A DNA stretch of 64,000 nt, from positions 7,068,001-7,132,000 of the forward strand of contig OY783221.1 of the NCBI GenBank assembly GCA_963678705.1, in the 5' to 3' direction. The position numbers and the translations under genes are program-made. Under the pieces are notes generated by a model. The model was given only the letters and a program-made list of their open reading frames with translations, was not told the DNA's origin and ran no database searches. The DNA is from Panorpa germanica. Lineage: Eukaryota > Arthropoda > Insecta > Mecoptera > Panorpidae. Numbering within the stretch: the stretch's first letter is position 1; the number at the start of each line of letters is the position of its first letter. Shown piece after piece: positions 14,301 to 24,465 of the stretch.

Positions 14301-16897
14301 ACCGCTCTTGTTGAACGACCTTATATTAATATATATTTAAATTATACGTGTCATATAGACTGTTCGGTACTTAAGTAATAATATATTAAGAGCGCAAATT
14401 AAGTTTAAATTCATATTATAATTTCCTGCATGAAACGAATAATATTATAAAACGACCTTATGTATACTTGTCATACGATTCATACTATAAACAAGAAAGA
14501 GAAAAATATATACTGAATACAACAGAAGTTATCACGTCACTCAATAAGTCTTTAGGATGACATTAAATGACGTCACTATTTTGGAAAATACCGTTCAAAC
14601 AAAGCAATGACTTGACAAGTGTTATTCGGGCTAGATATTTTTTCTTATTAAAAAGCAATGATTTATAAACACACGAAATTCAGATACGAAATTTACAAAA
14701 GTAGCGTCACCAAAATTACTGTAACTCGTAAAATAATTATCGAAATGTGATGAATTTTTGACACATCTAAAAATGATATGAATTTGTCAATAGTGACGCC
14801 ATTTATCCTACAATCTTATTGAGTGATGTGATAGGTTGGAGTTTTTATTTTAATCGATAATAGAAGACCCGTTAATGTTTTCAGCAGTCAGCTCCCACAT
14901 CGTTTAATCCGGTTCAAATAGAAGTAATCAGATAAAACGAGCAATATAAGTAAGTTGAGAAATGCATTGCGTTACACATAAATAAAATTTATAGAACAAA
15001 TACATATTTATAAACATAGAAACTAACCTCTAGTTAAAAAACAGAAAATAATAAGAGTTATGTTTGTATGTTCGAAAAGTAATTGTTAATAAGTCATACA
15101 GGAAACTGGTCATTAAAAAGGGGGTTAACATTTCCCCTGAAAAATTACTGTTATACCGGTTTATTTAAATAAACGGTTATTTTATATTTACATACTCGTA
15201 ATTATATATATTTTAAAATCGATTTTTAAAAATTTTCATTGTAATATTTTAAAGAAATGTCATTCTTTTAATATATTAAAAAAAACATGTTTTAAAATTC
15301 TTGCATCTCAGTATAGGGTATTCTAAATGAGGCAATTATATTTGTAATTAAAATAACTGTTTAAACATAAACTAAGCAAGACCTTTCTTTATCCATTATA
15401 ATCAGTTTCAATGGTCTACAAAATATTACCTCATCCAAAACACCTTGTATTTCAATGCATTATCTACACTTGTATGGAATTAAAGGAATTCAGACATTGA
15501 ACTAGCTCATTAGTAGATAATTTAAATAGTAATTATATGCCCCTTAAATAGAAAACGTAAATTTTTATATAACATTTTTAAAAGTATGTTAGAATTTAAA
15601 AATATATTATGTAAAATATACATAAATTTATATTAAATATAATGGGTTTATATTGAGGCTGTTGTAATAGATATCAACTTTTTGATAATTATGTGTTCTA
15701 CCAGTTACGATTCTGTAAGTAAAGTATACTTCTGGTCTTGAATGCCGCGTTCTCTCTTTATTCTCACCTTAAAATTCATACTTATCAATCACGTTTACTC
15801 AGATGGAAGCCTATTTTAAGCTAGAACCGTAGGCTTCTATCTGCCTCGTCCTTAGATACAATTTCGAATATAAAAAATTCGAATTTTAAAGAATTTTGAA
15901 CTCGAATATAAAGCAACTTTTTCTTTTACTTACTCAATAGTTATTTAAGTTATTAATTATAACTATTTTTTAATATTTTATCCATGAGAATACAAATTAT
16001 TGTCTAAAGAACATAAAAATATTTTGAGAACACAGTTTGAGAGCCATTAAATAAAGCACAGCAGGTCTAAAAACAAATAACCTTGTTCTACAACCACAAA
16101 ATTTGACTTATTTATAACATATAGCATATAACGTTATCTATTTACTAGATTCTCATTAGATAACGTATCGATTCTATAAAATGTTGAGTTTTATTTGTGT
16201 TGTATTTTACATTGGTAATGTTAAAATCCTTAAAAACTAATACAAGATGCAATATGTGAATAATTTGTAGGTCATGCAGGACACAGGCAATAAATAATAT
16301 TCAAGCAATGAGTTGAAGAATATATACAATGTTCATTACAGTAGAAATATTTCATGCTTAGTAGATTTTGTTAATTTGAATGACTAAACTGAGATATAGG
16401 CTAACTGAAGTATATAATCACAAACTAGGATTTGTCAAGCAGATGCTACACTAACTGTTATTATTTGGATTATATACAACAAGACTACAGTATATGTTAG
16501 TTGATCTGCAAAATGTATATAACAGAAATAGATGACAGCATTCTAGAAATGGTAATCTAATTTGACAATCTGTAAGTCATCAACAGTGACACTAAATTAC
16601 TGCGTATAAACTAATATTTGCAAAACAACTAAGCCTATATCTCACATATTCGTAATAACGGTGCATAATGAGATGAGATACGTCAAAAGATGAATGATAG
16701 ATCCTATTTTCTTTAGTCTGTTTATAAATTAGTACAGCTTTTAAAACAAATCCTTTATAACAGAGAATATGATGTATATATCCTTGACTATTTTTTTCTG
16801 ATTAAACACAAACATTAACAAGACACTCTGGTTACCTGGACGTCCGATTGGCGTCTCGCTCGCGGTTGTCGCGGTCACGCCCGTCCCGCCTCTGCAT
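8372..16897 (-). CDS. gish: casein kinase I gamma (gilgamesh), N-terminal two coding exons
   Basis: Partial gene. Coding exon 1 is 16,836-16,897 (62 nt) and exon 2 is 8,372-8,541 (170 nt). The joined 77 codons give an Arg/Asp-rich start ([10 protein letters not shown]...), a Ser/Thr/Gly-rich linker, then [20 protein letters not shown] and [11 protein letters not shown], which is the hallmark start of the CK1-gamma kinase domain with its glycine-rich ATP loop. Exon 1 has donor AG|GTAACC, and exon 2 has acceptor TTTTAG and donor TTAG|GTAAG. The phases agree (2, then 1). The ATG is supported by an in-frame TAA 69 nt upstream with no other ATG between. The enzyme is a membrane-associated Ser/Thr kinase; in flies gish acts in glial migration, Wnt/Hedgehog signalling and vesicle traffic. 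The catalytic core lies outside the window. The first intron is 8,294 bp. Confidence 0.93.
8671..8977 (+). repeat. two tandem copies of a ~170-bp TGACGTCAC repeat
   Basis: Unit 1 starts at 8,671 (AGGTTAATAACCTTGTCACA) and unit 2 at 8,841 (AGGTTCATAACCTTGTCACA). Both go on to CCCCTGCTTGTGTGACGTCA and CTCATTTGAAAA, then a T-rich stretch, GTCAATTTTTAGA, and end with TTACGAAACTGT. Unit 2 lacks about 10 bp after CACATTAT. The spacing of 170 bp and ordered similarity show a local tandem duplication of a dispersed element. Confidence 0.75.
10211..10436 (+). mobile_element. tRNA-derived SINE (family S1), diverged copy
   Basis: The block begins ACGACACAGT and keeps the body landmarks of the best copy at 41,909-42,171: CTGGGTTTGGTTGTTATGAA, a GATTATG block, GCAGTGACGTAGC, CCACGACACCA, and the tail CCGCCGTTAAATAAATGAAA. 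The tRNA-like head is damaged (two partial box B-like stretches, ATTCGATCCCTGG and ATTCGATCTCTGG). I could not see a convincing target-site duplication. Confidence 0.75.
11498..12010. mobile_element. MITE family M2 (~85-bp terminal inverted repeats), copy 1
   Basis: The left end reads TTAAGGGCGTCCGCAC..., then GCGACTGGTTGCAAACCTTA, CCCGAATCTGCCCGAA and GAATGTGATTA. The reverse complement of the right end reads CTTAGGCCCTCCGCACACGA, then GCGACTGGTTGCAAACCTTA, CCCGAATCTGCCCGAA and GAATGTGATTA. The inverted repeats therefore extend about 85 bp each side. The ~340-bp interior has no coding potential. A second copy lies at 35,733-36,214. TTA/TAA at the edges hints at a TTAA- or TA-type target, but mutations prevent a firm call. 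Confidence 0.85.
13051..13531 (+). repeat. dispersed repeat family A, diverged copy 2
   Basis: The left 120 bp (AACCACTTTTCT, AAATTTAAATA, AAGTGTCCTTAATT, GTTTTGACCAGCTGTAGAGC) aligns with 6,795-6,920. The right end (TATACTTTTGCCTAAGATTG, then TCAC) aligns with 7,545-7,567. The middle is different or much diverged. Confidence 0.6.
14132..14320. mobile_element. MITE family M3 (189 bp, ~57-bp terminal inverted repeats)
   Basis: The left arm is GGTCGTTCAATAAGAGCAGT, then CATTTTAAAT, then AAACGCAATATTTCCGTG. The reverse complement of the right arm is GGTCGTTCAACAAGAGCGGT, then CATTTTAAAT, then AAACGCAATATTTCGGTG. The arms account for more than half of the element, so its transcript would fold into a long hairpin. 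The ORF ending at 14,167 runs into the left arm and is not considered a gene. A related, more degenerate sequence is at 59,961-60,120. Confidence 0.85.
14531..14832. mobile_element. MITE family M5 (302 bp, imperfect inverted repeats)
   Basis: The left end is ATCACGTCACTCAATAAG, with AAATGACGTCACTATT about 24 bp further in. The right end, read in reverse complement, is ATCACATCACTCAATAAG, with AAATGGCGTCACTATT at a similar inner position. The interior is non-coding. It is the only copy I recognised in the window. Confidence 0.78.
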
Positions 16898-18708
16898 AAT
16901 ATAAGCACGCAGCGTGCAGGTGTAGGTTATAAAGGTCCTTCTTTCCGGACAAAAGCCCCCTTATTGGAGCACTAGAGTCCTAACACAATCCAAAAAAATC
17001 CTTCCGGAACATTTGTCACTGAGAAATCCTAACTTCGCGTTTCTAACAATTAGAAAATAAATACACTGAATTTAAATTATAATAGATTAACACTTCAGTT
17101 AACAATATTTCAGGTTATGTTCTTTGTTTATAAGTATTAACTATTTATTTACTGTAAAGCGTTATTTTTATAGATAAACTCTTATTAACACCGCTGAAAC
17201 AGTTGAAAGTTTTAATATGAGATTAAGTTGGTAGACCGTTTTTTTTCGTTTTATGTTTTATTGTTTAATAAAGGTATCACAAAAATAATATGGACTAGTA
17301 ATATATTTATAAAAGAAACTCGAAACAAATAAAAAATTTGTTGGTTAAATATTAGAAAGTAACTAACCTAACCTGACCTTACGCTATATTTACACTGGCA
17401 CACACGGACTGTTCACAATGGATCGCGTAATATGTACCGCTGCTGTTATCACAGACACTTTAGTTTTTAATAATAATTTTCAGTATGTTGCAAATATTTC
17501 ATGGTGAAATATGTTAATGAAGGGCACTATATTCTAAGGACTTGTGTAACTACAGTAATGATTTCCAAATACTGACACTAGCACTACTGAGTCAGGCAAA
17601 TAGTGTACAATATAAAAGAATAATAGTAATGGCTGCTGTCACTCACACAGGTAGCCCACTCGGCCAAGCCAGCATACAGCCATATTCCAATCAACCGAGA
17701 CCTAGAATTCACACAAATAATGTTAATCACTCCACATTTACAAATTGTTCTTGTCACAAAATTATTTAAACACTGCAGGCGGCTTAGCACAACCAAACTG
17801 CCAAGTAAGTCATCTCGGATGACATATTACAATCTTTGACTTTAACTATTTAAAAAGATTAGCACTTGAATTATGCTAGAAATATTATATTTGCCGTCAA
17901 ATAGGCCACATAACATCTTCAATTGTAACTGTTTTATTCACAAAATTCGACATGTAATTGCCGGGTAGATGCATGAAAGGGCAATGCTCGCCATTACCAC
18001 ACGGGCTGAGTCAATTGATCTATTAAAATGATTTATATGGGCCAAATTGTAACTAAAATATAAATTAAATGGCACAAAATAACAAAACAAATATTTTCTT
18101 CATGCACTTACACCTGTTTGCATTAAAAGAAACCACTAAATCCGAGAAAATAAATATTTTTTACTACACACGACGAAACAACCCGCACGTTCCTACTTCC
18201 AAGAAAATTTGTCCAATTTTGTCGTTAAGTGTTACATACTTCAAAGTTATAAGGTTTATCATTTAAATTAAATTAATTTTATTATAATACATTTTGTACA
18301 AATAAAATCAGCAATTATAAGAATTTGGATTACGAAGTTCTAAAATTATTAATTTAACAAACATCTCATTTTATAACAATGAATTTATTAATCAATTTAA
18401 AATAAATTATTTGTTATTTCAATTTTACAATGAGAAACCTTATTTTATATAACATGATTGAATCATGATGAGCAAAACATCTTGCGCATACTTTCATCCG
18501 AGTAGTTAATTCAAATTATTATTAACATTTAATCATATCTACAGAAAAGTAAAATAATTATAAAATTATAAGGATTTTAATATATTAATTCTAATATAGA
18601 ATACATATTCTTAATGCTTATTACAAATATTCTATTATAAAATTAAACTCTCATATGAGCCACGTATTACACATAATGAAGGCGTGGTTTCACGATCATA
18701 TGTTTGGA
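16898..18708. other. gish-CEP120 head-to-head spacer
   Basis: This holds the gish 5' untranslated region and the upstream regions of both genes. The segment directly right of the gish ATG (to about 17,040) is relatively GC-rich and likely 5' UTR or promoter. A second, more GC-balanced patch lies at about 17,380-17,820. It contains only short frames (for example a 29-codon ATG frame at 17,419), none recognisable. It could hold an untranslated upstream gish exon or regulatory DNA. The remainder to 18,660 is AT-rich and featureless. Confidence 0.45.
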
Positions 18709-18722
18709 GTTGTCATGGCAAC
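18709..18722. promoter_or_regulatory. X-box (RFX transcription factor site) upstream of CEP120
   Basis: GTTGTCATGGCAAC is an exact match to the RFX X-box consensus GTNRCC/N-AT-RGYAAC class: an imperfectly palindromic pair of half-sites (GTTGTC and GGCAAC) around AT. It lies 110 bp upstream of the CEP120 ATG, the typical position for X-boxes in front of centriole and cilium genes. It is one isolated sequence match in an AT-rich region where a G/C-containing 14-mer of this kind is unlikely by chance. Confidence 0.75.
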
Positions 18723-18831
18723 AGCTGTCAATTTTTATTTTTTATAAATGTATTTTATGATTTTTATTTAAACTTTTAAAGTCAAGGTATATATAAATAT
18801 ATATTTGGCTTACTGTTTATTTGATATTAAA

Positions 18832-21800
18832 ATGGAAAATGAGGAAAATATTCAAAATCTTCAAGTCGTTTTAAGATTAGAAGAAGGTTATATACATATT
18901 TAAAAAAAAATTTGACAGATAACCTATATATTGTTTATTACTAAAGTCGTAACCGTATAACTCTTATTATTTATAGGTAATGGCTTTTCGTTTGTTAAAG
19001 AATCGGTACAAATTTGTATCATAGCTACTTTAAATGGAGTGTCATTAAAGACCAGTCCACAGCTCTCAACTGTACCATTGCAATTTAATACAGAGTTGGT
19101 GTGGGAGTTTGATAGAAAAGTTCTAAGAGAGTAAGTGTTGTTCAGGAACAAATAGTAAAATCTGTAACTTTAAAAGAGAAATATGTTGTAACCAGTTTTC
19201 TTTTATTTTTAGATTAAGAATAACTAATGATCCCGTGAAATTAGAATGTTTTTTGCATCCAGGAGGTCGATTAGGCTACCTTACGTTAAGCATAAAATCA
19301 GCACCTATTTTATCTCCAACAGATTCGAATACAATGGTATATATACATAGAATAATATTTTAATAGTGTCTTGAAAAAGGTACATTAACACTTATTCACA
19401 AAAAGAAAAACTACTGCACAAAACTATTAAAAAACAATTGTTCATATTGTTATGTAGGTGAATTAAACAAAATAAAATTATAACTGTTGCAGTCAACAAA
19501 ACAGTGGTATAAATTGCTAGGAATTAACAGCGAAGCACGAACTTTCCATCCAGAAATTCTTCTCAGTTTGTTTATTGAAGACAAAGCACTGGTGAGTTCC
19601 AATATTTTTTCATAAAGGCAGGATTTACCTAAAAAATGGTTACCAAACGAAATGGATCTCTAGTAGATACTTACAAAAAAATGCGTATGCAAATTCATGA
19701 ATATTTTCAGTAATCAACGATTAAAAATTAAGTCATCATGAACATAATTGTGTCACAATATTAAATATACAGATTTTATGAAGATAAGTTCATAAAGTAA
19801 TTCAAAATAATGCGGCAATAAAATAAGACATAAATAAACATATGACTCGCTAAACAAATGCTACCGTTTCATATATGATTTTACTAATATACAACATATT
19901 GTGACCTATTTTATTGCTTTTTAAAAACTAAATCTACCCTTTTGCGCAGTAAAATACTCATACAATTTCTTAAGACATCCTAAAAGAATTATAAAAACCC
20001 TAAGAAGAAATGTTATCTTTTCAAGGATTAAACACTTCTGCAATAACTATAAAATCAGACCCTCCTAGATTAAATATTACTATGTTTTGTTTAATTTATA
20101 TTTCGTGTTTTTCTAACATAAGAAACAGTTACATATTACGTAAAAGATAACATTTTGTAGACTGTTTTATTGTATACAATCATAATCGAAAAATGACCTT
20201 TTTCGGATTAATGAAATCTTCAAACTACTTAAAAAGACGAATCAAGGAATAACAAATAATCTTTATAAAATTATGAAATAAGACCATAGAATAAATATTA
20301 CTAGATTTCTCATAATTAAAATATTACCGGATTAATATATAATAAGATAATACCGATGTTTTGTGTTAAACGGAAAGCACCTAATGTACATTTCAATATC
20401 ATGTCTTCTATGATCAAGTAATCTAATAAACATAACAAAGCTACTGTAAAAATTTAAACGTTTTTGTTTTCCTCTTGTTATGTTTTATTTTTAGTTATAC
20501 AATAAAATAAATTTGTTTGTGAAAAAAAATTTTGTGTTACGTTATACTATAAAAAATTATGTTTATTTTACAAAAACTTTAAGAAGTATGTTCAAATAAG
20601 AATAAACTATATAACATAGATATTTACAATTACTGATATAACTATTTGTAGGAAAATCAATTGTCACCAACAAGAGACGTAAATTCTATATCAATTTCGA
20701 AAATTCCAAATCAAACAAAAATGTTATGCGAGAATAATTCCCCAGGTGATTTAAAGGCACATTTGTTAAAAGAGGAGGGCTATATTCAAATCGGACCAAT
20801 CAACAAATGTACAGACACATTTTTCATGAATTTTTTTCTAGGGTCTGCATCTAATTTAGAAACGGTAATATTAAATAGTTAAGAAACTATAAATTGTTCT
20901 TCTAAAATGATTCACCCATTTCTTGTAATAACGAATTATTTTTATGTTGAACTTTTCGGATTCACAGCTATTATCTGCCAGTGAGATACAAACGAAAGAG
21001 ACTTATCAAATTAAATATGAACTTATTAATCAAATAATTGATACACAACCTTTTATCAAAAGTCCTTATGGAAATTATACATTAAAGGAAAAGTATGGAC
21101 TTCGGATAAGATCTAATATACATATGTTAGAAGAATATTTTCGGGATGTTCAACCAGTTTTACAATTGCATTTATACTACGGCAGCACTTTGATAGGTAG
21201 ATTTGGTTCAGTTATTTATATAAGTTCTCTTTTATCATCCCCTATGTAAAATTGATCTCCCGTTTTTAAGGTGTAGGAAATTTTTCATTAGAAGATGCTA
21301 TTAAATCACAAGACTTAAAAGTCTTAAAAGTGTATGATGAACAGGAACTTACACCTGTTGAATTGACTGAAATTTACATGATTAGACCTTCACCTGATGG
21401 TAAATTTGAAACAGTAATTGATACAAATTGCTATGTAAGTGGTGGTATAACTCTGAAGTATTTGGTGCACAAAGGATTGGACAATATATTACAGGTGCCG
21501 ATTAAAAATTTAGTAAATCATTGTACGAGTGATCTCACAATAAGCTGCCCATTTATTACAGTGCCAATAATTAATCTAAATTGTAATGCAGTTTTTGTTA
21601 GATAACTGATTTTAAAAAAGTCTGAGGAACATGAAACAATTCAATAAGATTTTATTTATTCGTATGATTTTTCAGGGCTCTAGTGAAAAGAAAATTATTT
21701 CCGATATTCAAACAATGAGGTCTGAAACTGAAAAAGCCGCTATGTCTCAGCTGAAGGATGCTATGAAAAATATGAATTTGAGGTAATATATAGTTCTTAT

Positions 21801-23844
21801 TAAATTATTTTTAATTTGATATAGTTTTTCAATTTAATATGCTTTTAGAACTCAATTTGAATTCAATGAATCGGGAGACTATCCTTTACAGGATGCGCTA
21901 AAATCACCAACACAACATCCAGAACCCTGTTGTAGTGGATTATATCAACAACCAGGACTAGAGACGATTTCAGAAGAAAATGTAAACGCGTGCAGTAGAA
22001 TTGGTTCAGTCGGAGGAATTTTAAAATGTGGAGCCGGGGATATTGAAGACATTGAAAGACAATCTACATCAGGTATGATGATATAAAATTTAGCTACTAT
22101 TCAATTTCTTTTAAATATATCTAGTATGCTTTTTTTCAGGCATATTGAGTGAGCATGTAGCTATGAAAATAGTTCATGAATTAGAAGACTGGAAAGAAAA
22201 AGAACAAGAAATGTTTATAGCGAAGGTAGTGATAATAAGTATTTGAATTCTTTAATTTTTTGTAAAATTAAAGTTAGTCTTATTTATTTTCACACAGGCT
22301 GTTGTCCACAGGAACCTGACTCTGAATTACCTACCGATTTTGATCAAATATTAGATAGATTCATTCAGCAACATGTACAGTTGATGAATTCAACTCAAGA
22401 ATTGCTTTATATGATTAAAACTCCCATTAAAAAATGGATGGAAGATTTTAGAAGAGAGATTCGTGAGTATGTATGGAAAAACAGAAGTCGGTTGCTGTGG
22501 ACGGCAGGAATTGTGTATTTCTTAAATTGTAATTGGCCTAGCTGCAACCAAGAATTTTTATCATGCTTGTGGAAGGTATATTTATTTGAATGTAGCGAAA
22601 GTATAAATAAAATTATACGATAAAAGTTTTTTAAGCAATTTTGTATAATATAGCTCAAGCAAAAGCAAGACCAACATTTAGGAGTGCTATCAACTGAGTG
22701 GTATAAGAAAAGAACAGAAATAGAAATGAAGTTAACGAAACAAATAGAACAATGCAAAAACTTATCTGTTGCTTTACATCATTCTAGAATGGCTGCTTTG
22801 GATGCTGCTAATAAAAATCATGAAATAGAAGCACAGGTTAATTAATTCGTTATTTTACATAGTTTAATATTCATTCATAATTAAATTAAATATATAATTA
22901 CAGCTTTCAAATGCAAAAGAGGAATTGGAACATCATTATAATCTGCAGTACAGAGATTTAAAAGAAGCTGCTAGAAGATTAGAGGATGATTTAAATCATC
23001 AACTAACTCGTGCAAATATTGCAAAATCAGAGATGTGTGAACGTATAAAAATATTGCAAGAAGATAATGAAAGACTTGTAGCAGCCGTTCAAAGACAACG
23101 AGCTGAATTTGATGAACTTCGACAATCTTCTTTAAATAAAGATCAGACAGCTAATCTGCTGCAGCAACTTGTATGTCAAAAATATATATTCTAAAAAACA
23201 AAAATGAATAATTTAAATATTTAATAAACATTTTTTGTTTTTAGAAAGCTACTGATGAGAAACTTATTATCGCACAAAAATCTAAAGCATTTTTTAAAGA
23301 TCAATGGGCCAGAGCTGTTAGAGAAGTACATAGAATTAAATCTGATCAACAACAAAATATTAATGTTCAAATAAAACGAAATCAAGCTCATCATGGGTAA
23401 AATGTTATAATCGTTTAAGCAAATTAATTTAAGCAAGAATTTTGTCTTAATTTCTTAAATAATTTATTTAGATTACAAGATTTTATTAGCGAACACGAAG
23501 TAGAGTCTGCTTTTGATAAAAAGGAATTGAATGATATTAAGGCAGAATTAAATGTTATTGATGATAATACACCTACAACTATATCATTAGAAAACTTTTA
23601 CTCCCCGACTGAAATGAAAAAAGGAAGAAGAATTATGAATGAAATCGAAAAGCAAAAAGATATTACTAGCAGGTCAGTTTTAACTATCTGAGAATTAGTT
23701 TCTGTATAACAAAATCAATTTAATTAACATTGCAAATTTGTATATAGTTCCCAGACTGAAACAGACAGCGATAATCCAGAAACCAGAGAAGTACTTCACC
23801 TTTTTGAGAGTAATCATATGAAGCAGATGGAATATTTTGAGTAG
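18832..23844 (+). CDS. CEP120: centrosomal protein CEP120
   Basis: Exons: 18832-18886, 18977-19130, 19213-19336, 19493-19591, 20652-20864, 20968-21196, 21271-21494, 21676-21782, 21849-22072, 22140-22225, 22654-22836, 22904-23170, 23245-23396, 23472-23672, 23748-23844. All junctions are GT-AG with matching phases, giving 804 aa (human is 986). CEP120 is a daughter-centriole protein needed for centriole elongation and cilium formation, with C2 domains and a C-terminal coiled coil. Visible features: an N-terminal C2 domain (about 1-144, with FNTELVWEFDRKVLR and KQWYKLLG); a second C2-like region (about 185-340, with YGLRIRSNIHMLEEYFRDVQ); and a coiled coil (about 477-720) with the conserved LKQKQ...LSTEWYKKR and AQKSKAFFKDQWARAVREV segments. 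The third C2 domain of the vertebrate protein is not apparent. A symmetric extra exon at 22,312-22,575 could add 88 residues after residue 505. Confidence 0.93.
22312..22575 (+). CDS. candidate in-frame cassette exon of CEP120 (88 codons, unknown domain)
   Basis: The interval between CEP120 exons 10 and 11 holds a 264-nt open stretch with acceptor TTGTCCACAG|GAA and donor TGGAAG|GTATAT, both in phase 0 like the flanking exons. Inclusion therefore keeps frame and inserts 88 residues exactly where the family has an uninterrupted coiled coil (MFIAK joined directly to LKQKQ). The encoded peptide is Lys/Arg-rich (IKKWMEDFRREIREYVWKNR), followed by a hydrophobic, Trp/Cys-containing part (LLWTAGIVYFLNCNWPSC). 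I do not recognise the domain. Alternatives are a separate nested gene whose own start is missing, a decayed exon, or an exon from alternative transcripts. An upstream acceptor (CACACAG, 22,297) would shift the frame by 14 nt. Confidence 0.5.
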
Positions 23845-23922
23845 CCGTAAATATTTCATGAACAATAGTAACTGAGTTTGTTGTTGTAAAAGATGAATAG
23901 AATTTTAAAATATATCATTTCT

Positions 23923-23928
23923 AATAAA
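23923..23928 (+). terminator. poly(A) signal for CEP120
   Basis: AATAAA lies 79 nt after the CEP120 stop codon. A second AATAAA follows about 30 nt further on. Confidence 0.55.
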
Positions 23929-24333
23929 TTTTTATGTATACATTTTGTAAAATAAATTATCGTACTAGTATAAATATTGTTTATAATTAATTTGAACAGA
24001 TATTTGGGATATTCGGGTTATCAGTATAGATTAAAAATAAAATGCAACTTTGTGTAGGTTTGAAAAATAAATAACGCACCGTGCTAATTTGACCTATCCC
24101 GTTAATTAGACTCAGAAGTAAGAGGTACACAATTTAACGAGAAAAATTCATAACTACATCTATTCAGCTTAAGTGAAAAAAAAAGTTTTGTACTATAAAA
24201 ATAAACATATAATTTTTTATTTAAATTAACATGTACATTTATATCTATAAGTAAAAAAAAATGATTAAATTCCAAAAAAAATTGGGGTATGAAATTATAT
24301 TTTAATTTAAAAAACTGACGATATAAATATTCA

Positions 24334-24339
24334 TTTATT
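24334..24339 (-). terminator. poly(A) signal for MMADHC
   Basis: AATAAA on the minus strand, about 130 nt downstream of the MMADHC stop. It leaves about 400 bp between the convergent CEP120 and MMADHC 3' ends. Confidence 0.45.
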
Positions 24340-24465
24340 TTACCCAAAAATTATACTATTATATTAATTCAAACATTTCTATTGAATATATATTTACATG
24401 TGATACGCTTTTTTTTCGCCATTTTTTAAATTGTAAAAGGATCTACGGTTATTTTATCTAGCATA

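Larger units (their letters stand above)
8542..16835. other. gish first intron, filled with small mobile elements
   Basis: No coding exon was recognised in this 8.3 kb interval on either strand. It contains a tandemly duplicated TGACGTCAC repeat (8,671-8,977), a SINE (10,211-10,436) and a long-TIR MITE (11,498-12,010). It also holds a family A repeat (13,051-13,531) and two short MITEs (14,132-14,320 and 14,531-14,832). The rest is unremarkable AT-rich sequence. Confidence 0.6.

Noticed and set aside
22243..22623. 126-codon frame read as a stand-alone gene
   Set aside because: It opens with TTG, its first part is intron sequence with a splice acceptor, and the useful part fits better as a cassette exon of CEP120.
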